This document shows, one piece after another, positions 1 through 10,495 of a stretch of DNA of 64,000 bases. The stretch comes from Buttiauxella sp. A111 (GTDB lineage: Bacteria; Pseudomonadota; Gammaproteobacteria; Enterobacterales; Enterobacteriaceae). Position 1 is the first letter of the stretch. Each line of letters opens with the position of its first letter. Below the pieces are notes generated by a model that was given only the letters and a program-made list of their open reading frames with translations, searched no databases and had not been told where the DNA came from. The DNA is taken from contig NZ_BJFN01000001.1 in NCBI RefSeq assembly GCF_014189855.1, positions 806,001 through 870,000 on the forward strand, read 5' to 3'. The position numbers and the translations under genes are program-made.

Positions 1-288
1 GCCCGGAGGGCAAATGGACTGGACTTCAGCAAGCAACTGGCGCTTCACGCGTTGCTCAAGCAGAGCTTCCAGTTCATAGGAGGTGTCGAAATGGTTCTCA
101 ACCGCATTCTTTGAAGAGTGCGTCACCAATACGATTTCTTTGATTCCTGCAGCTACGATCTCGTCGACGATGTATTGAATCATCGGCTTATCAACGATCG
201 GTAGCATTTCCTTTGGAATAGCCTTTGTTGCGGGCAACATATGCATACCCAAACCTGCTACCGGAATAACTGCTTTCAAATTAATCAT
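1..288 (-). CDS. galF: GalF, UTP-glucose-1-phosphate uridylyltransferase-like protein (partial)
   Basis: Only the first 96 codons are inside the window; the rest lies beyond the left edge. The N-terminus has the nucleotidyltransferase motif [19 protein letters not shown], followed by [18 protein letters not shown] and [18 protein letters not shown], typical of GalF/GalU. GalF carries MH where the active enzyme GalU has TR, and this copy has the GalF form. GalF is a paralogue of GalU, thought to modulate UDP-glucose supply for surface polysaccharides. The start is the ATG at 288. The gene follows the colanic acid cluster in the same direction, as in E. coli, and is separated from wcaM by 174 bp in which I see no clear terminator. 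Confidence 0.95.
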   Translation of the reverse strand, partial: MINLKAVIPVAGLGMHMLPATKAIPKEMLPIVDKPMIQYIVDEIVAAGIKEIVLVTHSSKNAVENHFDTSYELEALLEQRVKRQLLAEVQSICPPG

Positions 289-462
289 ATTCAAACCCAC
301 CTCGAAATGGTTGGAGGATTATAGTCTTTTCGTGCTTTGATGCCAGCATGAATTGAGCCAAAGTAGTACGTCATTTTAACTTCCTCAACAAAGCCTACAA
401 AACTAAAAACCTTTTTTTAATACACCTGGACCCTCAGATAAATCGCAAAGTGACTTGACCAT

Positions 463-1890
463 TTATTTATTAACCATTGGTAGAGCAAAATTCAACCCAT
501 GGGTATTCACATGCTGCTGATCCACCCTGTCGATGTCTACCGAGCTGTGCCCTTTTTCGTTCACAGCCCGCACATTGGCAAGCGAAAGCAACGTGTCGTC
601 TTTGGCCATAAAACGGCCACGCACATCTTTGCGCAGGTCAAAGTTTAGCTTCAACGCGGGTCCCACATCAGAATACTGCATCACGTCGACGTTTCTCAGA
701 AACAAGTGTTGCGGTTTGTTATGCAGCTCAAGCGTTGCTCTTTTCATCGCCACATTGGTGATTGCCACAAAGGAGGTCGCATTGCCTGACGAAATCTGGA
801 TACCCCGACTCTTAAAAGGCATTTGGGTGTTATCCAGCGCAATGTCGTTTAGCTTAAAATTTTGTGGAATAGACAGATACTTACCTTTGATAACACCATA
901 ACCGATCAGAAATCCCGCACTGTCGACCATATCAACATTATCAATGACGAAGTTATCACACCCATAAATTGCGACTGTCGCGTTATCGATCCCCGCGTTC
1001 TTACTAAACGTGTGATTGATATTCCGCGCCTTTATATTGCGAATGATAAAGTGTTTGCCGTTTTCGACATGGACCAACTGGCGGCAGTTGCTGCCGGTAA
1101 TATTGGCAACAACAAAATTTTTAACAGCCTGATCTTCGGGATAGTCATTGTTATAGGTACTTCCCGCAAGCCCAATACCGATCCCCCAGTTGACCTTTCC
1201 ATTGGTGCAATCAATGTTTTCAATCACATGGTCGGAGATAAGCAAGTCGTGATCGTTTATCGCCACATTCCATTCAATAGCATCACCCTGCAAACGGCTA
1301 AAGTGACCATTGGTTATCCTGACGTTCTCCATGCGATTGTGGAACCCTTGCCGCAAAATGGCATAGTTCGCATCGTGCACCCTAATGTTATCAATCACCA
1401 GGTTACGCATAGTGCGCTTATCTTTTCCGCCGATGTAGATTTGACTCACCGGCACAAAACCGCTCATATCAATACCTTTGATAGTGCAGTCTGAGCCCCG
1501 CACATCAAGGATGACATTGTGAAACCGCCCTCCCTTTTCCCCCAAAATCTGGCAGCCGTCCTGCATCACAAAACGCCCTTTACCATTTCCTTTTAAGCCA
1601 CCAGCAACCTGTAAGGTTTTACCTTGTGGCATAAAAATGGCGGTATTGATGTTGTCACAGACTAAATCGGCAGGAACAGACACGACATCAGCGGCTGAGA
1701 AAGCTTGTTTGAAGGCGGCAATCCAGTCACCGCTATAGAATTTCTGGACACTAACCTCGCTTTTGCCTGCCCCAGCTAACACACTACGGGGCAAGATGAA
1801 GGGAACCGCAGCCAGAACAGAGCTGGCTTTGAGTAACTTGCGACGGGTGGAGGAAAATGAAGGGTTGGTCAATTCAAATTTTTTGCGCAT
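463..1890 (-). CDS. wcaM: WcaM, colanic acid biosynthesis protein, exported beta-helix type
   Basis: 475 residues, slightly longer than the roughly 464 of E. coli WcaM, and alike along its whole length. The N-terminus has a twin-arginine-like signal, [11 protein letters not shown] at about residues 14-24, then a hydrophobic stretch ending near VLAGAG, so periplasmic export by Tat is likely. The body is rich in repeated IDN, IRN and VAI-type strands separated by asparagines, the pattern of a right-handed parallel beta-helix (pectate-lyase-like fold). Its biochemical role in colanic acid production is not established. It is the last gene of the operon, 29 nt after wcaL. The longer leader region compared with E. 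coli is the only notable difference. Confidence 0.95.
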   Translation of the reverse strand: MRKKFELTNPSFSSTRRKLLKASSVLAAVPFILPRSVLAGAGKSEVSVQKFYSGDWIAAFKQAFSAADVVSVPADLVCDNINTAIFMPQGKTLQVAGGLKGNGKGRFVMQDGCQILGEKGGRFHNVILDVRGSDCTIKGIDMSGFVPVSQIYIGGKDKRTMRNLVIDNIRVHDANYAILRQGFHNRMENVRITNGHFSRLQGDAIEWNVAINDHDLLISDHVIENIDCTNGKVNWGIGIGLAGSTYNNDYPEDQAVKNFVVANITGSNCRQLVHVENGKHFIIRNIKARNINHTFSKNAGIDNATVAIYGCDNFVIDNVDMVDSAGFLIGYGVIKGKYLSIPQNFKLNDIALDNTQMPFKSRGIQISSGNATSFVAITNVAMKRATLELHNKPQHLFLRNVDVMQYSDVGPALKLNFDLRKDVRGRFMAKDDTLLSLANVRAVNEKGHSSVDIDRVDQQHVNTHGLNFALPMVNK

Positions 1891-1919
1891 ACATCCCCGT
1901 GAAGCTTCACTAAATGGGT

Positions 1920-3140
1920 TTACAGCGTCTGTAGCTGACGTGCTAACTGCTGATAGATAACGTGCTGATTGAACTCGGTTTCAACTTTTTCACGCGCCAG
2001 TTGCAACATGGGTTTGAGTTCACTTTCATCGATATGGCCGAAGTCCTGTAAGCTATCGGCGAGCGCTCCCGCATCGTTTTCGGGCACCAACCAGCCAGAA
2101 CGTCCCGAATCGATTAACTCGGGGATACCGCTATGCACGGTAGACAGAACCGGAATACCGACCGCCATCGCTTCCATCAGGGCCACAGGGATCCCTTCCA
2201 TATCGCCGTCAACGCCCGTGACCGATGGCAGTAGGAACAAATCAGCCTCATCAAGCATCGCTTTTACCTCGTGATTCGGCTTAAAGCCCGGCATAAACAC
2301 CACATCATCAAGTTGATTTTGTTCGATAAGCGTGCGCAGCCGCGTTTCCCATGGACCAATACCAAGGATGTTGTAACGAAAACTCACGCCTCGCTCTTTT
2401 AACAACGCGCAGGCATCAATCGCCACATGCAATCCTTTCTTCTCGGTCAACCGAGCCACCGAGATAATCTCCAGCGTTTTCGCCGGCTTTTTAACGGCGC
2501 GTTGCGAAAACCGCTCCATATCCACGCCCATGCGCGAGACGGTAATTTTGTTGGCCGGACAGCCCATCTTTTGTAAGCGTCCTGCCCACAATTCGCTTAT
2601 CGGCAGCATCAAATCACCACGGGCAAAGAGCTTTTGATATTCAGGGGTGTAGTGCGCCAGCGCATCACGTCCTGAAATATCAATCCCATGGAATACCGTG
2701 GCAATTTTGCCTGTCAGCAAGCCAAGCTCGCGTAATTTTGCCGCCGTCACTCCGGCAGGGCCGAAATGAGCAATAAAGACATCAGCCTGCACAGGCTGAG
2801 GGTTGCGGCCACAAATGGAGGAGAGAATTAAATTGCGAGCTTCCTCGCCATAGCGTTTCGCATTCAACGCCTTCCAGGTTCGTGGACGCAGCGCACCACG
2901 CAGCGTGTTCAGCGCTCGGGATTGCAGTTTTGCCGCCTTGCCTGCGGGTTCATCCATCAGCCAGGTGGTTTTTTCCGCAAGCTTGTACTCTTTGAATGCC
3001 GAGTGGGTATGGGTCAAATCCCCCTTCTGGATAGCGACGATTTCCACCTCATAACCCATATCAATAAATGCAACGATCTGGTTGAGCACGAAGGTTTCGG
3101 ATGCCACAGGGAATTTAAGCAAGAAGAAGCCGACTTTCAT
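1920..3140 (-). CDS. wcaL: WcaL, colanic acid glycosyltransferase (GT4)
   Basis: 406 residues, the usual family length. The C-terminal half has the GT-B nucleotide-sugar site typical of family 4 transferases: [17 protein letters not shown], then [30 protein letters not shown] with the E-x7-E pattern. The N-terminal half is the acceptor-binding domain. It adds one sugar of the colanic acid repeat unit on the cytoplasmic face of the inner membrane; published assignments favour a late galactose. The start ATG overlaps the wcaK stop by 4 nt (3137-3140), indicating translational coupling. Confidence 0.95.
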   Translation of the reverse strand: MKVGFFLLKFPVASETFVLNQIVAFIDMGYEVEIVAIQKGDLTHTHSAFKEYKLAEKTTWLMDEPAGKAAKLQSRALNTLRGALRPRTWKALNAKRYGEEARNLILSSICGRNPQPVQADVFIAHFGPAGVTAAKLRELGLLTGKIATVFHGIDISGRDALAHYTPEYQKLFARGDLMLPISELWAGRLQKMGCPANKITVSRMGVDMERFSQRAVKKPAKTLEIISVARLTEKKGLHVAIDACALLKERGVSFRYNILGIGPWETRLRTLIEQNQLDDVVFMPGFKPNHEVKAMLDEADLFLLPSVTGVDGDMEGIPVALMEAMAVGIPVLSTVHSGIPELIDSGRSGWLVPENDAGALADSLQDFGHIDESELKPMLQLAREKVETEFNQHVIYQQLARQLQTL

Positions 3141-4417
3141 TTAGCCCCCTTCACCCGCGCCAGAACTGACTCCACCATGCGCCGACCATCGGCACGTTCA
3201 GCACGTACCGCGTAAGCGAGGCGTTCATTGATTGCCGGTAGTTGCCCTAAGACGTCGGCCACCACGCTCTGAAGTGAACCATTCAGAAGCTGGCGGATTT
3301 CAATTGCCATTTCCGGCATGCCAAGCTGCTGCATGATGCCCGCGGATTTGTGTTCATAATTGATAGCAATGGCAGGCGTACCAAAGTTCATGGAAATAAT
3401 GGCTGAATGCAGGCGCGTGCCGACTGTCAGCTCGCACTCCCCGAGAATTTTGCCCATTTCAAGGTCATTAAGCTCATCCATCACCACGTGGTATTCCTCG
3501 GGGTTATTGATGTACTGGCGAAGATTCAGCGCCACCATTCGGTCATCTTTGTTGTAGCTGTCGATGCCCGTACAGGTCGAAAGTGCCAGCACCTGATAAC
3601 CCTGTTCAATAATGCGGTTCACCACGGAGGCAAATGCCTGCTCATAGGCTTGCTGAGTGGTGCCCAGGCGCTTATCAAAAGGCGCCAGCTCACGCAACGT
3701 AATCGCCACCGTTTTCTTGCGTTTGATGGTATTGAACCAATGCTGCACGGCGTAGCTCGGCACGAAGCTGTCGTTGTGATGTTCTACAAGCCAGGCCGTA
3801 TCCACACCCTGCTCCACTTTGCTGCAATCAATATTGCTTCTTTTCATCAAATCGAGGCTGACGGATTCACGCAAAATCAGCGACTCCGTATTGCCGAATA
3901 CATAGCTTGCCAGGTGATTAAACTGCGGATCCTGGAACGGCCCTACGCTGTGGCCAATCATGTAAACCGGCTTTTTCGCCATAAAGCTGCACAGCGCATG
4001 TTCAAACTGCGAAACACCGTATAAATCGACAAAAAACGAACCGCCGACCTGAATAATCGCGTCATAAGTTTGCAGCGACTTGACGAAATCGATAAATCCT
4101 TGTGGGATGGAAATATTACGCAGCCGCCCGTTATCAGTGGCTTTCGCCAGCAAAACCTGGTGCTGATACTTGCGGCGCAGAACTTTTTTAACCCGCCCCA
4201 TCAACCCAACCGCATTGTTATGTTGCTTCATCTGCTTATACAGGGTGTCACCCAGAACCGGGCGACCCAACAGCCACGCGGAACTCACCGGATAGCGGCT
4301 CATCACATCAACCTGCACGGTGTCATCAATGGTAGTAATCGCATCAATCAGTCCGCGCAAAATGGCGCTATCACCACGGTTGCCGCACGTGTGGTTGCCA
4401 AGAATCAATAATTTCAT
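3137..4417 (-). CDS. wcaK: WcaK, colanic acid pyruvyl transferase
   Basis: 426 residues, as in E. coli. It belongs to the polysaccharide pyruvyl transferase family (with CsaB and AmsJ): the N-terminus begins LLILGNHTCGNRGDSAILRGL, split here as LLILGNHTCGN then RGDSAILRGL, and the C-terminal part contains GTRLHSAIISMNFGTPAIAI, the conserved region preceding the donor site. It is expected to transfer pyruvate from phosphoenolpyruvate to the terminal galactose as a ketal. It sits between wzxC and wcaL and overlaps wcaL by 4 nt. The 171 bp upstream of it hold a mosaic repeat element (4441-4629). Confidence 0.95.
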   Translation of the reverse strand: MKLLILGNHTCGNRGDSAILRGLIDAITTIDDTVQVDVMSRYPVSSAWLLGRPVLGDTLYKQMKQHNNAVGLMGRVKKVLRRKYQHQVLLAKATDNGRLRNISIPQGFIDFVKSLQTYDAIIQVGGSFFVDLYGVSQFEHALCSFMAKKPVYMIGHSVGPFQDPQFNHLASYVFGNTESLILRESVSLDLMKRSNIDCSKVEQGVDTAWLVEHHNDSFVPSYAVQHWFNTIKRKKTVAITLRELAPFDKRLGTTQQAYEQAFASVVNRIIEQGYQVLALSTCTGIDSYNKDDRMVALNLRQYINNPEEYHVVMDELNDLEMGKILGECELTVGTRLHSAIISMNFGTPAIAINYEHKSAGIMQQLGMPEMAIEIRQLLNGSLQSVVADVLGQLPAINERLAYAVRAERADGRRMVESVLARVKGAK

Positions 4418-4440
4418 ACAGACCTCGTTCTTTAATGTAT

Positions 4441-4629
4441 GCCCTCACCCCTGCCCTCTCCCCCAGGAGAGGGAGAAAACCGATTAATGCCCTCCCTCAG
4501 GAGAAGGAAAAAACCGATCAGTCCCCTCTCCCTCAGGAGAAGGAGAAAACCGTTCAGTCCCCTCTCTCTCAGGCGAGGGAGAAAACGGTCAGTCCCCTCT
4601 CCCTTGAGGGAGAGGGTTAGGGTGAGGGG
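4441..4629. repeat. GC-rich mosaic palindromic repeat, copy 1
   Basis: The left end reads CCCTCACCCCTGCCCTCTCC and the right end GGGAGAGGGTTAGGGTGAGG, which are imperfect inverted copies of each other. Between them are four linkers of about 30-37 bp, each of the form GAGAAAACCGxTCAGTCCCC flanked by CTCTCCCTCAGGAG-type mini-palindromes. It fills the wcaK-wzxC gap and enters the 3' end of wzxC. Four related copies occur in this window. It resembles the GC-rich boxC-type intergenic palindromes of enterobacteria; that name is an inference. Confidence 0.9.
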
Positions 4630-6076
4630 GCGTTCGAATAAACTGGCGTTTCATCTCTACCACTAGCGCATTGCGCGAAAGCGCCAGCATCCCGATAAAG
4701 GCCAATGCTCCAGCCGCAATTTGTACGCCCAACAACAAGCCGAGCGAGAGCTGCCCTTTCAGGGCAAAGCCCAGCGAGCCACTGATCACAATGGTTGGAA
4801 TAGAAAGGTAAAACGGCAGCCAGATACTTTGAATGTACTGGCGGAAGCTTGCGCCGAGCACCGGCCTAATCATCACGAAATAGCTCAGTACGGTGTTCAC
4901 TACCTGCACCAACAAGAAACCCTGCGTGACGCCCAGCGCACCCGCCATATGGCCGCCGATAATAATCGCCGGGATAAACAAGCAGGTTTTGAATACATTG
5001 AATTTAAAGCTGATATCGACACGTGCTTTTGCCATCAACAGCGATCCAATCGGGTTACCAATGGAGCGCAACAGGCCAACCACACACAGCAATTGCAGGA
5101 TCGGCGTAATAAACTGCCATTTCTCACCAAACACCAGCGGCACAAAATTATTCGAAACCACCAGCAGGCCGAGCAGCGCCGGGAAGTTAATAATCCCGAC
5201 AATCGACAGAAATTTGTAGAAGTTGATACGTAACTTGTCGGTATCGTCCTGAATCTTGGCAAAAGCAGGAAACAGCACGCGGGTGATAATCGGATTCAGC
5301 TTCATCGGTGGTACCACCGCCACGTTATAGGCGAGGTTGTAGCCCCCAGCGATGCTGGCACCAAGAATTCGCGCCAGCACTAACGTTGAGAGATTGGTAT
5401 TCACATAATTGATCATGCTGTCAGCCGTTAGCCATGCACCAAACTTCAGATTCGAGCTGACAGATTTCAGTGAAAAGTGCAGGCCAGGGCGATAAATCTT
5501 GCGGCCAAAGAAACCAAACAGCGAGGTGCGAACCACGGTGTTAACCAGATAACCGATGATCGCCGTCATGGCGAACGGGTATACCATCGCCGCCCCAACC
5601 GTCACGGTAAAGCCCGCCAACACTGATACCGTTTCAATCGAGCCAATCGTTGAAAACTCCATTTCCTTTTGCATTAGCGCGCGGAACTGCTGCCCGTGTG
5701 GGATAACGATAAAAGCGAACGACAGTGTTTTAATCAGCGGTGCAAGTGCTGCGGTATTCAGTACCGAAGCGATAACATCGCTGAGTAAAAACACCACCGC
5801 GAAAACCGCAAGCCCAAGACCGACATTCAGCCAATACAACGTGGTTAGCTCGAGGTGGCTTATCTCTTTGCGCTGGATAATCGAGTTGGCAATGCCAAAA
5901 TCTGACAACGTATCGGCCAGCGCGATGATCACAAGCGAAACCGTCAGCAGGCCAAACTCGTGATTGTCGACAATCCGTGCCAGCACAGTCATCTGCACCA
6001 GGCCAAGGCTAATAATAATCACCGTGGCGATGGCAGACCATTTGGCACCGCTGATGGTTTTTTCTCTCAGACTCAT
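4589..6076 (-). CDS. wzxC: WzxC, colanic acid repeat-unit flippase
   Basis: Polytopic inner-membrane protein of the MOP superfamily, moving undecaprenyl-diphosphate-linked colanic acid units across the membrane. About 12-14 hydrophobic segments are visible, starting at AIATVIIISLGLVQMTVLA. I place the start at the ATG at 6076 (MSLREKTISGAKWSA), matching the family, rather than at an in-frame TTG at 6091 that overlaps wcaJ. This gives 495 residues. It starts 11 nt after wcaJ. The C-terminus is odd: after LVVEMKRQF the family tail is replaced by IRTPPHPNPLPQGRGD, translated from the mosaic repeat at 4441-4629, which also provides the TGA stop. Confidence 0.95.
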   Translation of the reverse strand: MSLREKTISGAKWSAIATVIIISLGLVQMTVLARIVDNHEFGLLTVSLVIIALADTLSDFGIANSIIQRKEISHLELTTLYWLNVGLGLAVFAVVFLLSDVIASVLNTAALAPLIKTLSFAFIVIPHGQQFRALMQKEMEFSTIGSIETVSVLAGFTVTVGAAMVYPFAMTAIIGYLVNTVVRTSLFGFFGRKIYRPGLHFSLKSVSSNLKFGAWLTADSMINYVNTNLSTLVLARILGASIAGGYNLAYNVAVVPPMKLNPIITRVLFPAFAKIQDDTDKLRINFYKFLSIVGIINFPALLGLLVVSNNFVPLVFGEKWQFITPILQLLCVVGLLRSIGNPIGSLLMAKARVDISFKFNVFKTCLFIPAIIIGGHMAGALGVTQGFLLVQVVNTVLSYFVMIRPVLGASFRQYIQSIWLPFYLSIPTIVISGSLGFALKGQLSLGLLLGVQIAAGALAFIGMLALSRNALVVEMKRQFIRTPPHPNPLPQGRGD

Positions 6077-6087
6077 TGTGGATTCAC

Positions 6088-7482
6088 TCAATAGGCGGCT
6101 TTGTTAACAAAGCCTTTGAAAATGGTCAGAAAGACAATTTTGATGTCAAACCACAGGCTCCATTCGCGGATGTATTCCAGATCAAACTCAACACGCTTTT
6201 CCATTTTCTCCAGCGTGTCAGTTTCACCGCGCCAGCCGTTGATTTGCGCCCAGCCCGTGATGCCCGGTTTCACTTTATGGCGCAGCATGTAGCCTTCAAT
6301 CAGCGATCGATATTGCTCGTTATGCGCCACTGCATGCGGGCGCGGCCCGACAATCGACATCTCGCCCATCAGCACATTGATAAATTGCGGCAATTCATCC
6401 AGAGAGGTACGACGCAAGAAGTTACCGACTGGCGTAATGCGCTTATCACCTTTGGTGGCCTGAGTGACGACCGCGTCATTTTCCATCACTTTCATAGAGC
6501 GGAATTTCCACACTTTGATCGGCTTCCCGTCCATGCCGTAGCGCGTCTGGCGGAAGATAACGGGGCCAGGAGAGGTCAGTTTCACCGCCGCGCTGATACA
6601 CAACAGCACCGGCGAAATAAACAGCAGGATCAGCGAAGCAAGCACAATATCTTCGAGACGTTTCAGAACACGGTTAATGCCGTTTAACGGGGTTTCAAAA
6701 AGAGGCACAACCGGGACACCGTTCACTTCTTCGGTGCGGGCGTTAAGAATATTGAAGGTGAAAACATCCGGGATCAGCAGCACTGAGCAGGTGGTATCGG
6801 TCAGTTCACGCACCAGTGATTTAATCCGCGCTTCTTCGCTCATGGTCATCGCGATATAGATATTATCGATGCGGCCTGCCCGCGCTTGTTCCACCAAATC
6901 TGCGAAACAGCCCGCATAATCGCCATGGGGTGATTCCGGCTGTTGGTCGTCATACACACCGGTGACATCAAATCCCAACCACGGCTCGTTGCGGAAACTC
7001 TCGGCAAGCGCATAGCCCACGGGCATCGAACCTGCGATTGCAATGCGGCGCGTGTTGTACCCCATATTGCGCAACCAACCGGCGCCCAGGCGGATAAACG
7101 AGCGACAGAACATCATGCCGAAACTGGTTAACACATACCAGGCGAGATAGACCCAGAAAGACCCGTCAAAATCAGGATTAAAGGCCAGTAAACCGGCACT
7201 AAAAATCAGGCTCAATGTCCAGTTTTGCAGCAACAACATCAGTTCGCTGGAAATCTTCACCCCGCGCCATGAACGGTAAAAATCGGTCATGCCGCCAATC
7301 ATCTGGAAAACCACAAGGGCCAGTAAGGCCATCAGTAAATGCATGTACAAAAACGGTAACGCGTTGACCTGACACACAATCCATAACCCAACAAACATAA
7401 TGGTGATGTCAGAAAAACGTTGCACCATAGAGATTAACGATGCGTTCGTTTTTGGTAGCTCGCGCTTTTTTAGGTTTGTCAT
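6088..7482 (-). CDS. wcaJ: WcaJ, UDP-glucose:undecaprenyl-phosphate glucose-1-phosphate transferase
   Basis: 464 residues from the ATG at 7482 (MTNLKKRELPKTNAS), exactly the E. coli length; the open frame continues upstream only because it runs through a repeat element. Four hydrophobic segments in the first 150 residues precede a cytoplasmic Rossmann-like domain, a membrane re-entrant helix near VLASLILLFISPVLL and the C-terminal catalytic domain with KVWKFRSM, RRTSLDELPQFINVL and MSIVGPRPH, the polyisoprenyl-phosphate hexose-1-phosphate transferase signature. It starts each colanic acid unit by loading glucose-1-phosphate onto undecaprenyl phosphate. wzxC follows after 11 nt. Confidence 0.96.
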   Translation of the reverse strand: MTNLKKRELPKTNASLISMVQRFSDITIMFVGLWIVCQVNALPFLYMHLLMALLALVVFQMIGGMTDFYRSWRGVKISSELMLLLQNWTLSLIFSAGLLAFNPDFDGSFWVYLAWYVLTSFGMMFCRSFIRLGAGWLRNMGYNTRRIAIAGSMPVGYALAESFRNEPWLGFDVTGVYDDQQPESPHGDYAGCFADLVEQARAGRIDNIYIAMTMSEEARIKSLVRELTDTTCSVLLIPDVFTFNILNARTEEVNGVPVVPLFETPLNGINRVLKRLEDIVLASLILLFISPVLLCISAAVKLTSPGPVIFRQTRYGMDGKPIKVWKFRSMKVMENDAVVTQATKGDKRITPVGNFLRRTSLDELPQFINVLMGEMSIVGPRPHAVAHNEQYRSLIEGYMLRHKVKPGITGWAQINGWRGETDTLEKMEKRVEFDLEYIREWSLWFDIKIVFLTIFKGFVNKAAY

Positions 7483-7506
7483 CGTTTTACCTTTATTCAC
7501 TATTTG

Positions 7507-7589
7507 CCCCTCACCCCGGCCCTCTCCCTCGAGGGAGAGGGAGAAAACCGTCAATCCCCTCTCCTGGGGGAGAGGGTTAGGGTGAGGGC
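7507..7589. repeat. GC-rich mosaic palindromic repeat, copy 2 (short form)
   Basis: The shortest of the five copies, about 83 bp. It has the left end CCCTCACCCCGGCCCTCTCC, one GAGAAAACCGTCAATCCCC linker and the right end GGGAGAGGGTTAGGGTGAGG. It fills most of the 124-bp gap between manB and wcaJ, in the same orientation as the other copies. Confidence 0.9.
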
Positions 7590-7606
7590 GACCTGTGACA
7601 ATCAAA

Positions 7607-8980
7607 TCACTGATTCAACAGTTCCATAATTTCTTGTGTTCGCGCCTGCATCAGTTGTTCATTGCGCTTAGATTCCACGTTCAGGCGCACCACCGGCTCG
7701 GTGTTGGAGCTACGCAGGTTAAAGCGCCAGTCCGCAAACGCCATGCTCACGCCGTCGGTGTGGTCCACCTCTGTAGCATGCGGCGCAAAATGCTGCTGCA
7801 CCCGAGCGATGGCTACTTTCGGGTCCGCCAGCTTGCTGTTGATTTCCCCACTCGCCGGCCACGCCGCCATACGGTTGTGCACCAGCTCACCCAGGGTTTT
7901 CCCTTTCAGGCACAACAGCTCCGTCACCAGCAGCCACGGGATCATCCCGCTGTCGCAGTAAGCAAAATCACGGAAATAGTGATGGGCACTCATTTCGCCG
8001 CCGTAAATCGCATCTTCCTGGCGCATACGCTCTTTGATAAAAGCGTGACCGGTTTTTGACATCACTGGCGTACCGCCTGCGCGCTCCACGATATCCACCG
8101 TGTTCCACGACAGACGCGGATCATGAATAATCTTCGCCCCCGGCTGTTTTTCGAGGAACGCCGCTGCCAGCAGGCCAACGATGTAGTAACCCTCGATAAA
8201 CTGCCCGTGCTCATCGAACAGGAAGCAGCGGTCAAAATCGCCGTCAAAGGCAATCCCCATGTCCGCGCCGTGTTCAATCACCGCGTTGCGAGTGTCGGCG
8301 CGGCATTCCGGCAGCAGTGGATTCGGGATACCGTTCGGGAAATGTCCGTCCGGGGTGTTATGGACTTTGATAAACGTCAGCGGCACGTTGAGTGCCTTAA
8401 AGCGTGCTTCGATGGCATCAATAATCGGGCCCGCCGCGCCGTTACCGGAGTTAATCACCAGCTTCAGCGGCTTGATATTGTTGACATTGATGTACGAGAA
8501 CAGGTGGTCAATGTAAGCCTCAACCACGGAAATCTTCTGGTAGCGACCACGTTTAGTTACATCAACGGGCTGGAAGTCATTGGCTTCCGCCAGACGCTGC
8601 ACATCGCGCAGGCCGGTGTCACCACTGATGGGGCGCGCCCCTTCGCGCACCAGTTTCATACCGTTGTAGTCCATCGGGTTATGGCTGGCAGTCACTTCAA
8701 TGCCACCGTCCACGCCCAGATGCCAGGTAGCGAAATAGATCTCTTCGGTGCCGGACAGGCCGATATCCAGCACGTCCACACCCGCATCCTGCAATCCTTT
8801 TGCCAGCGCCAGCTTCAGCGTTTCACTGGTCAGGCGTACATCACCGCCCAGCACAATGGTCTTTGGTTTCAGGTACTCGCCATAGGCGCGGCCAATACGT
8901 TCGGCTATCTCTTCGTTCAGCTCTTCGCCCAGGCGACCACGGATGTCATAGGCTTTAAAACAGGTTAATTTCTGTGTCAT
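7607..8980 (-). CDS. manB: ManB (CpsG), phosphomannomutase
   Basis: 457 residues from the ATG at 8980 ([15 protein letters not shown]), preceded by a strong AAGGAG ribosome binding site 5 nt upstream; family length 456. It converts mannose-6-phosphate to mannose-1-phosphate for GDP-mannose synthesis. The alpha-D-phosphohexomutase signatures are present: the phosphoserine loop [13 protein letters not shown] near residue 100, the metal site DGDFDRCF near 245, the sugar-binding loop GGEMSAHH near 325 and the phosphate loop RSSNTEP near 425. It lies 73 nt after manC. Confidence 0.96.
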   Translation of the reverse strand: MTQKLTCFKAYDIRGRLGEELNEEIAERIGRAYGEYLKPKTIVLGGDVRLTSETLKLALAKGLQDAGVDVLDIGLSGTEEIYFATWHLGVDGGIEVTASHNPMDYNGMKLVREGARPISGDTGLRDVQRLAEANDFQPVDVTKRGRYQKISVVEAYIDHLFSYINVNNIKPLKLVINSGNGAAGPIIDAIEARFKALNVPLTFIKVHNTPDGHFPNGIPNPLLPECRADTRNAVIEHGADMGIAFDGDFDRCFLFDEHGQFIEGYYIVGLLAAAFLEKQPGAKIIHDPRLSWNTVDIVERAGGTPVMSKTGHAFIKERMRQEDAIYGGEMSAHHYFRDFAYCDSGMIPWLLVTELLCLKGKTLGELVHNRMAAWPASGEINSKLADPKVAIARVQQHFAPHATEVDHTDGVSMAFADWRFNLRSSNTEPVVRLNVESKRNEQLMQARTQEIMELLNQ

Positions 8981-9053
8981 ATCCACTCCTTCGGGCAACA
9001 GTTACCCAACCCGCAGGCTCGCGGGCTGCGGGAATGATTAAATTGTGATGGGG

Positions 9054-10493
9054 TTAGATACGCCCGTAACGGTCTTCGAAACGAACGATATCGTCTTCTG
9101 CGAGGTAAGTGCCGGAACGCACTTCAATCAGATCGAGCGGGATTTTTCCGGGGTTTTCCAGGCAATGCGTCACGCCCAGAGGAATGTAGATGGACTCGTT
9201 CTCGCCCAGCAATTTTGTCTCTTCACCCAGCGTGACTTTTGCGGTGCCCGCCACCACAATCCAGTGCTCAGCACGGTGGTGATGCATCTGCAAAGACAAC
9301 CCTTCGCCTGGCTTGACGGTAATGCGTTTCACCTGGTAGCGCTCGCCTTCATCGATGGAGTCGTATTTTCCCCACGGGCGATACACTTCGCGATGGTTGT
9401 GGTGTTCGTGACGACCATCAAACTTGATTTGCTCAACCACTTTTTTCACGCTTTGCACGTGGTCGCGGTCGGCAATCAGTACCGCATCTTTAGTCTGCAC
9501 GACGACGAGATCTTTCACGCCAACGGTGGTGACAAGCCCCGACTCCGCATAGATATAGCTGTTTTCAGTATCGTGGCTGATCACATCGCCGTGATGCACA
9601 TTGCCCTGTGGGTTTTTGGTGCTGATTTCCCACAGCGATGACCACGAACCCACGTCGCTCCAGCCTGCATCCATCGGCACGACGACGGCATCAGCGGTTT
9701 TCTCCATCACGGCATAGTCGATAGACTCATCCGGGCAACTCAGGAAGGCCGCTTCGTCCACGCGGACAAAATCCAGGTCCGGGTCTACGTTTGCCATCGC
9801 TTTTTCACAGGCACTGAGAATATCCGGGCGGAATTTTTTCAGTTCTTCAAGGTAGCGCCCGGCGCGGAACAGGAACATGCCGCTGTTCCAGTAATACTCA
9901 CCGCTGGCGACGTACGCCTGTGCGGTTGATAAATCTGGTTTTTCCACGAACTGCGCGACACTAAACGCAACGGCATCGACATCAGGCGTATTGGGATTGG
10001 CGACTTCCCCACGGCGAATATAGCCATAACCGGTTTCCGGCAGGTCAGGAACGATACCAAACGTCACCAGTTTCCCCGCTTCGGCAAACGGCAGCGCGCT
10101 GCGAACCGCTTCGCGAAATGCCTCTTCGTTTTGAATCACATGATCGGCCGCGAGGATCAGCATCAGCGGATCGTGTTCCGGCTGATTGCGTAATGCCGCG
10201 AGGGCTGCCAGCGCAATAGCGGGGGCCGTGTTACGGCCTGCTGGTTCCAGAACGATATTTTCCGTCAGCTTGTTTAGCTCACGTAGCTGTTCAGCCACGA
10301 TAAAACGATGTTCTTCGTTGCAAATCACCACCGGGCTTTCGCACGCCACACCGTTCAAACGGCTAATGGTGGTTTGCAGCATGGTCAGTTCCCCTTTCAG
10401 ACACAGGAACTGTTTCGGGTAAAGCACGCGGGACAACGGCCATAAACGGCTACCGTTCCCGCCAGCCATGATCACCGGATAAAGTTGGCTCAT
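9054..10493 (-). CDS. manC: ManC (CpsB), mannose-1-phosphate guanylyltransferase
   Basis: 479 residues, one more than E. coli CpsB. The N-terminal nucleotidyltransferase domain begins with [24 protein letters not shown] (GxGxRLWPLS and the PKQF lysine), and the FVEKP motif follows near residue 175. The C-terminal 110 residues are a cupin of the type II mannose-6-phosphate isomerase class ([37 protein letters not shown]). It makes GDP-mannose from mannose-1-phosphate and GTP. Its start is only 2 nt after the wcaI stop. Confidence 0.96.
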   Translation of the reverse strand: MSQLYPVIMAGGNGSRLWPLSRVLYPKQFLCLKGELTMLQTTISRLNGVACESPVVICNEEHRFIVAEQLRELNKLTENIVLEPAGRNTAPAIALAALAALRNQPEHDPLMLILAADHVIQNEEAFREAVRSALPFAEAGKLVTFGIVPDLPETGYGYIRRGEVANPNTPDVDAVAFSVAQFVEKPDLSTAQAYVASGEYYWNSGMFLFRAGRYLEELKKFRPDILSACEKAMANVDPDLDFVRVDEAAFLSCPDESIDYAVMEKTADAVVVPMDAGWSDVGSWSSLWEISTKNPQGNVHHGDVISHDTENSYIYAESGLVTTVGVKDLVVVQTKDAVLIADRDHVQSVKKVVEQIKFDGRHEHHNHREVYRPWGKYDSIDEGERYQVKRITVKPGEGLSLQMHHHRAEHWIVVAGTAKVTLGEETKLLGENESIYIPLGVTHCLENPGKIPLDLIEVRSGTYLAEDDIVRFEDRYGRI

Positions 10494-10495
10494 TT

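Noticed and set aside
862-1494. 210-codon plus-strand ORF opposite wcaM
   Set aside because: It is a shadow of wcaM, which is conserved over its full length; no homology or ribosome binding site.
4441-4629. Tandem GAGAAAACCG... units resembling a small CRISPR array
   Set aside because: The units are GC-rich mini-palindromes with conserved linkers rather than identical repeats separated by unique spacers, and no cas gene is nearby.
7483-7605. N-terminal extension of wcaJ (41 codons)
   Set aside because: It is a translation of the mosaic repeat (HPNPLPQERG type). The homologous start is the ATG at 7482.
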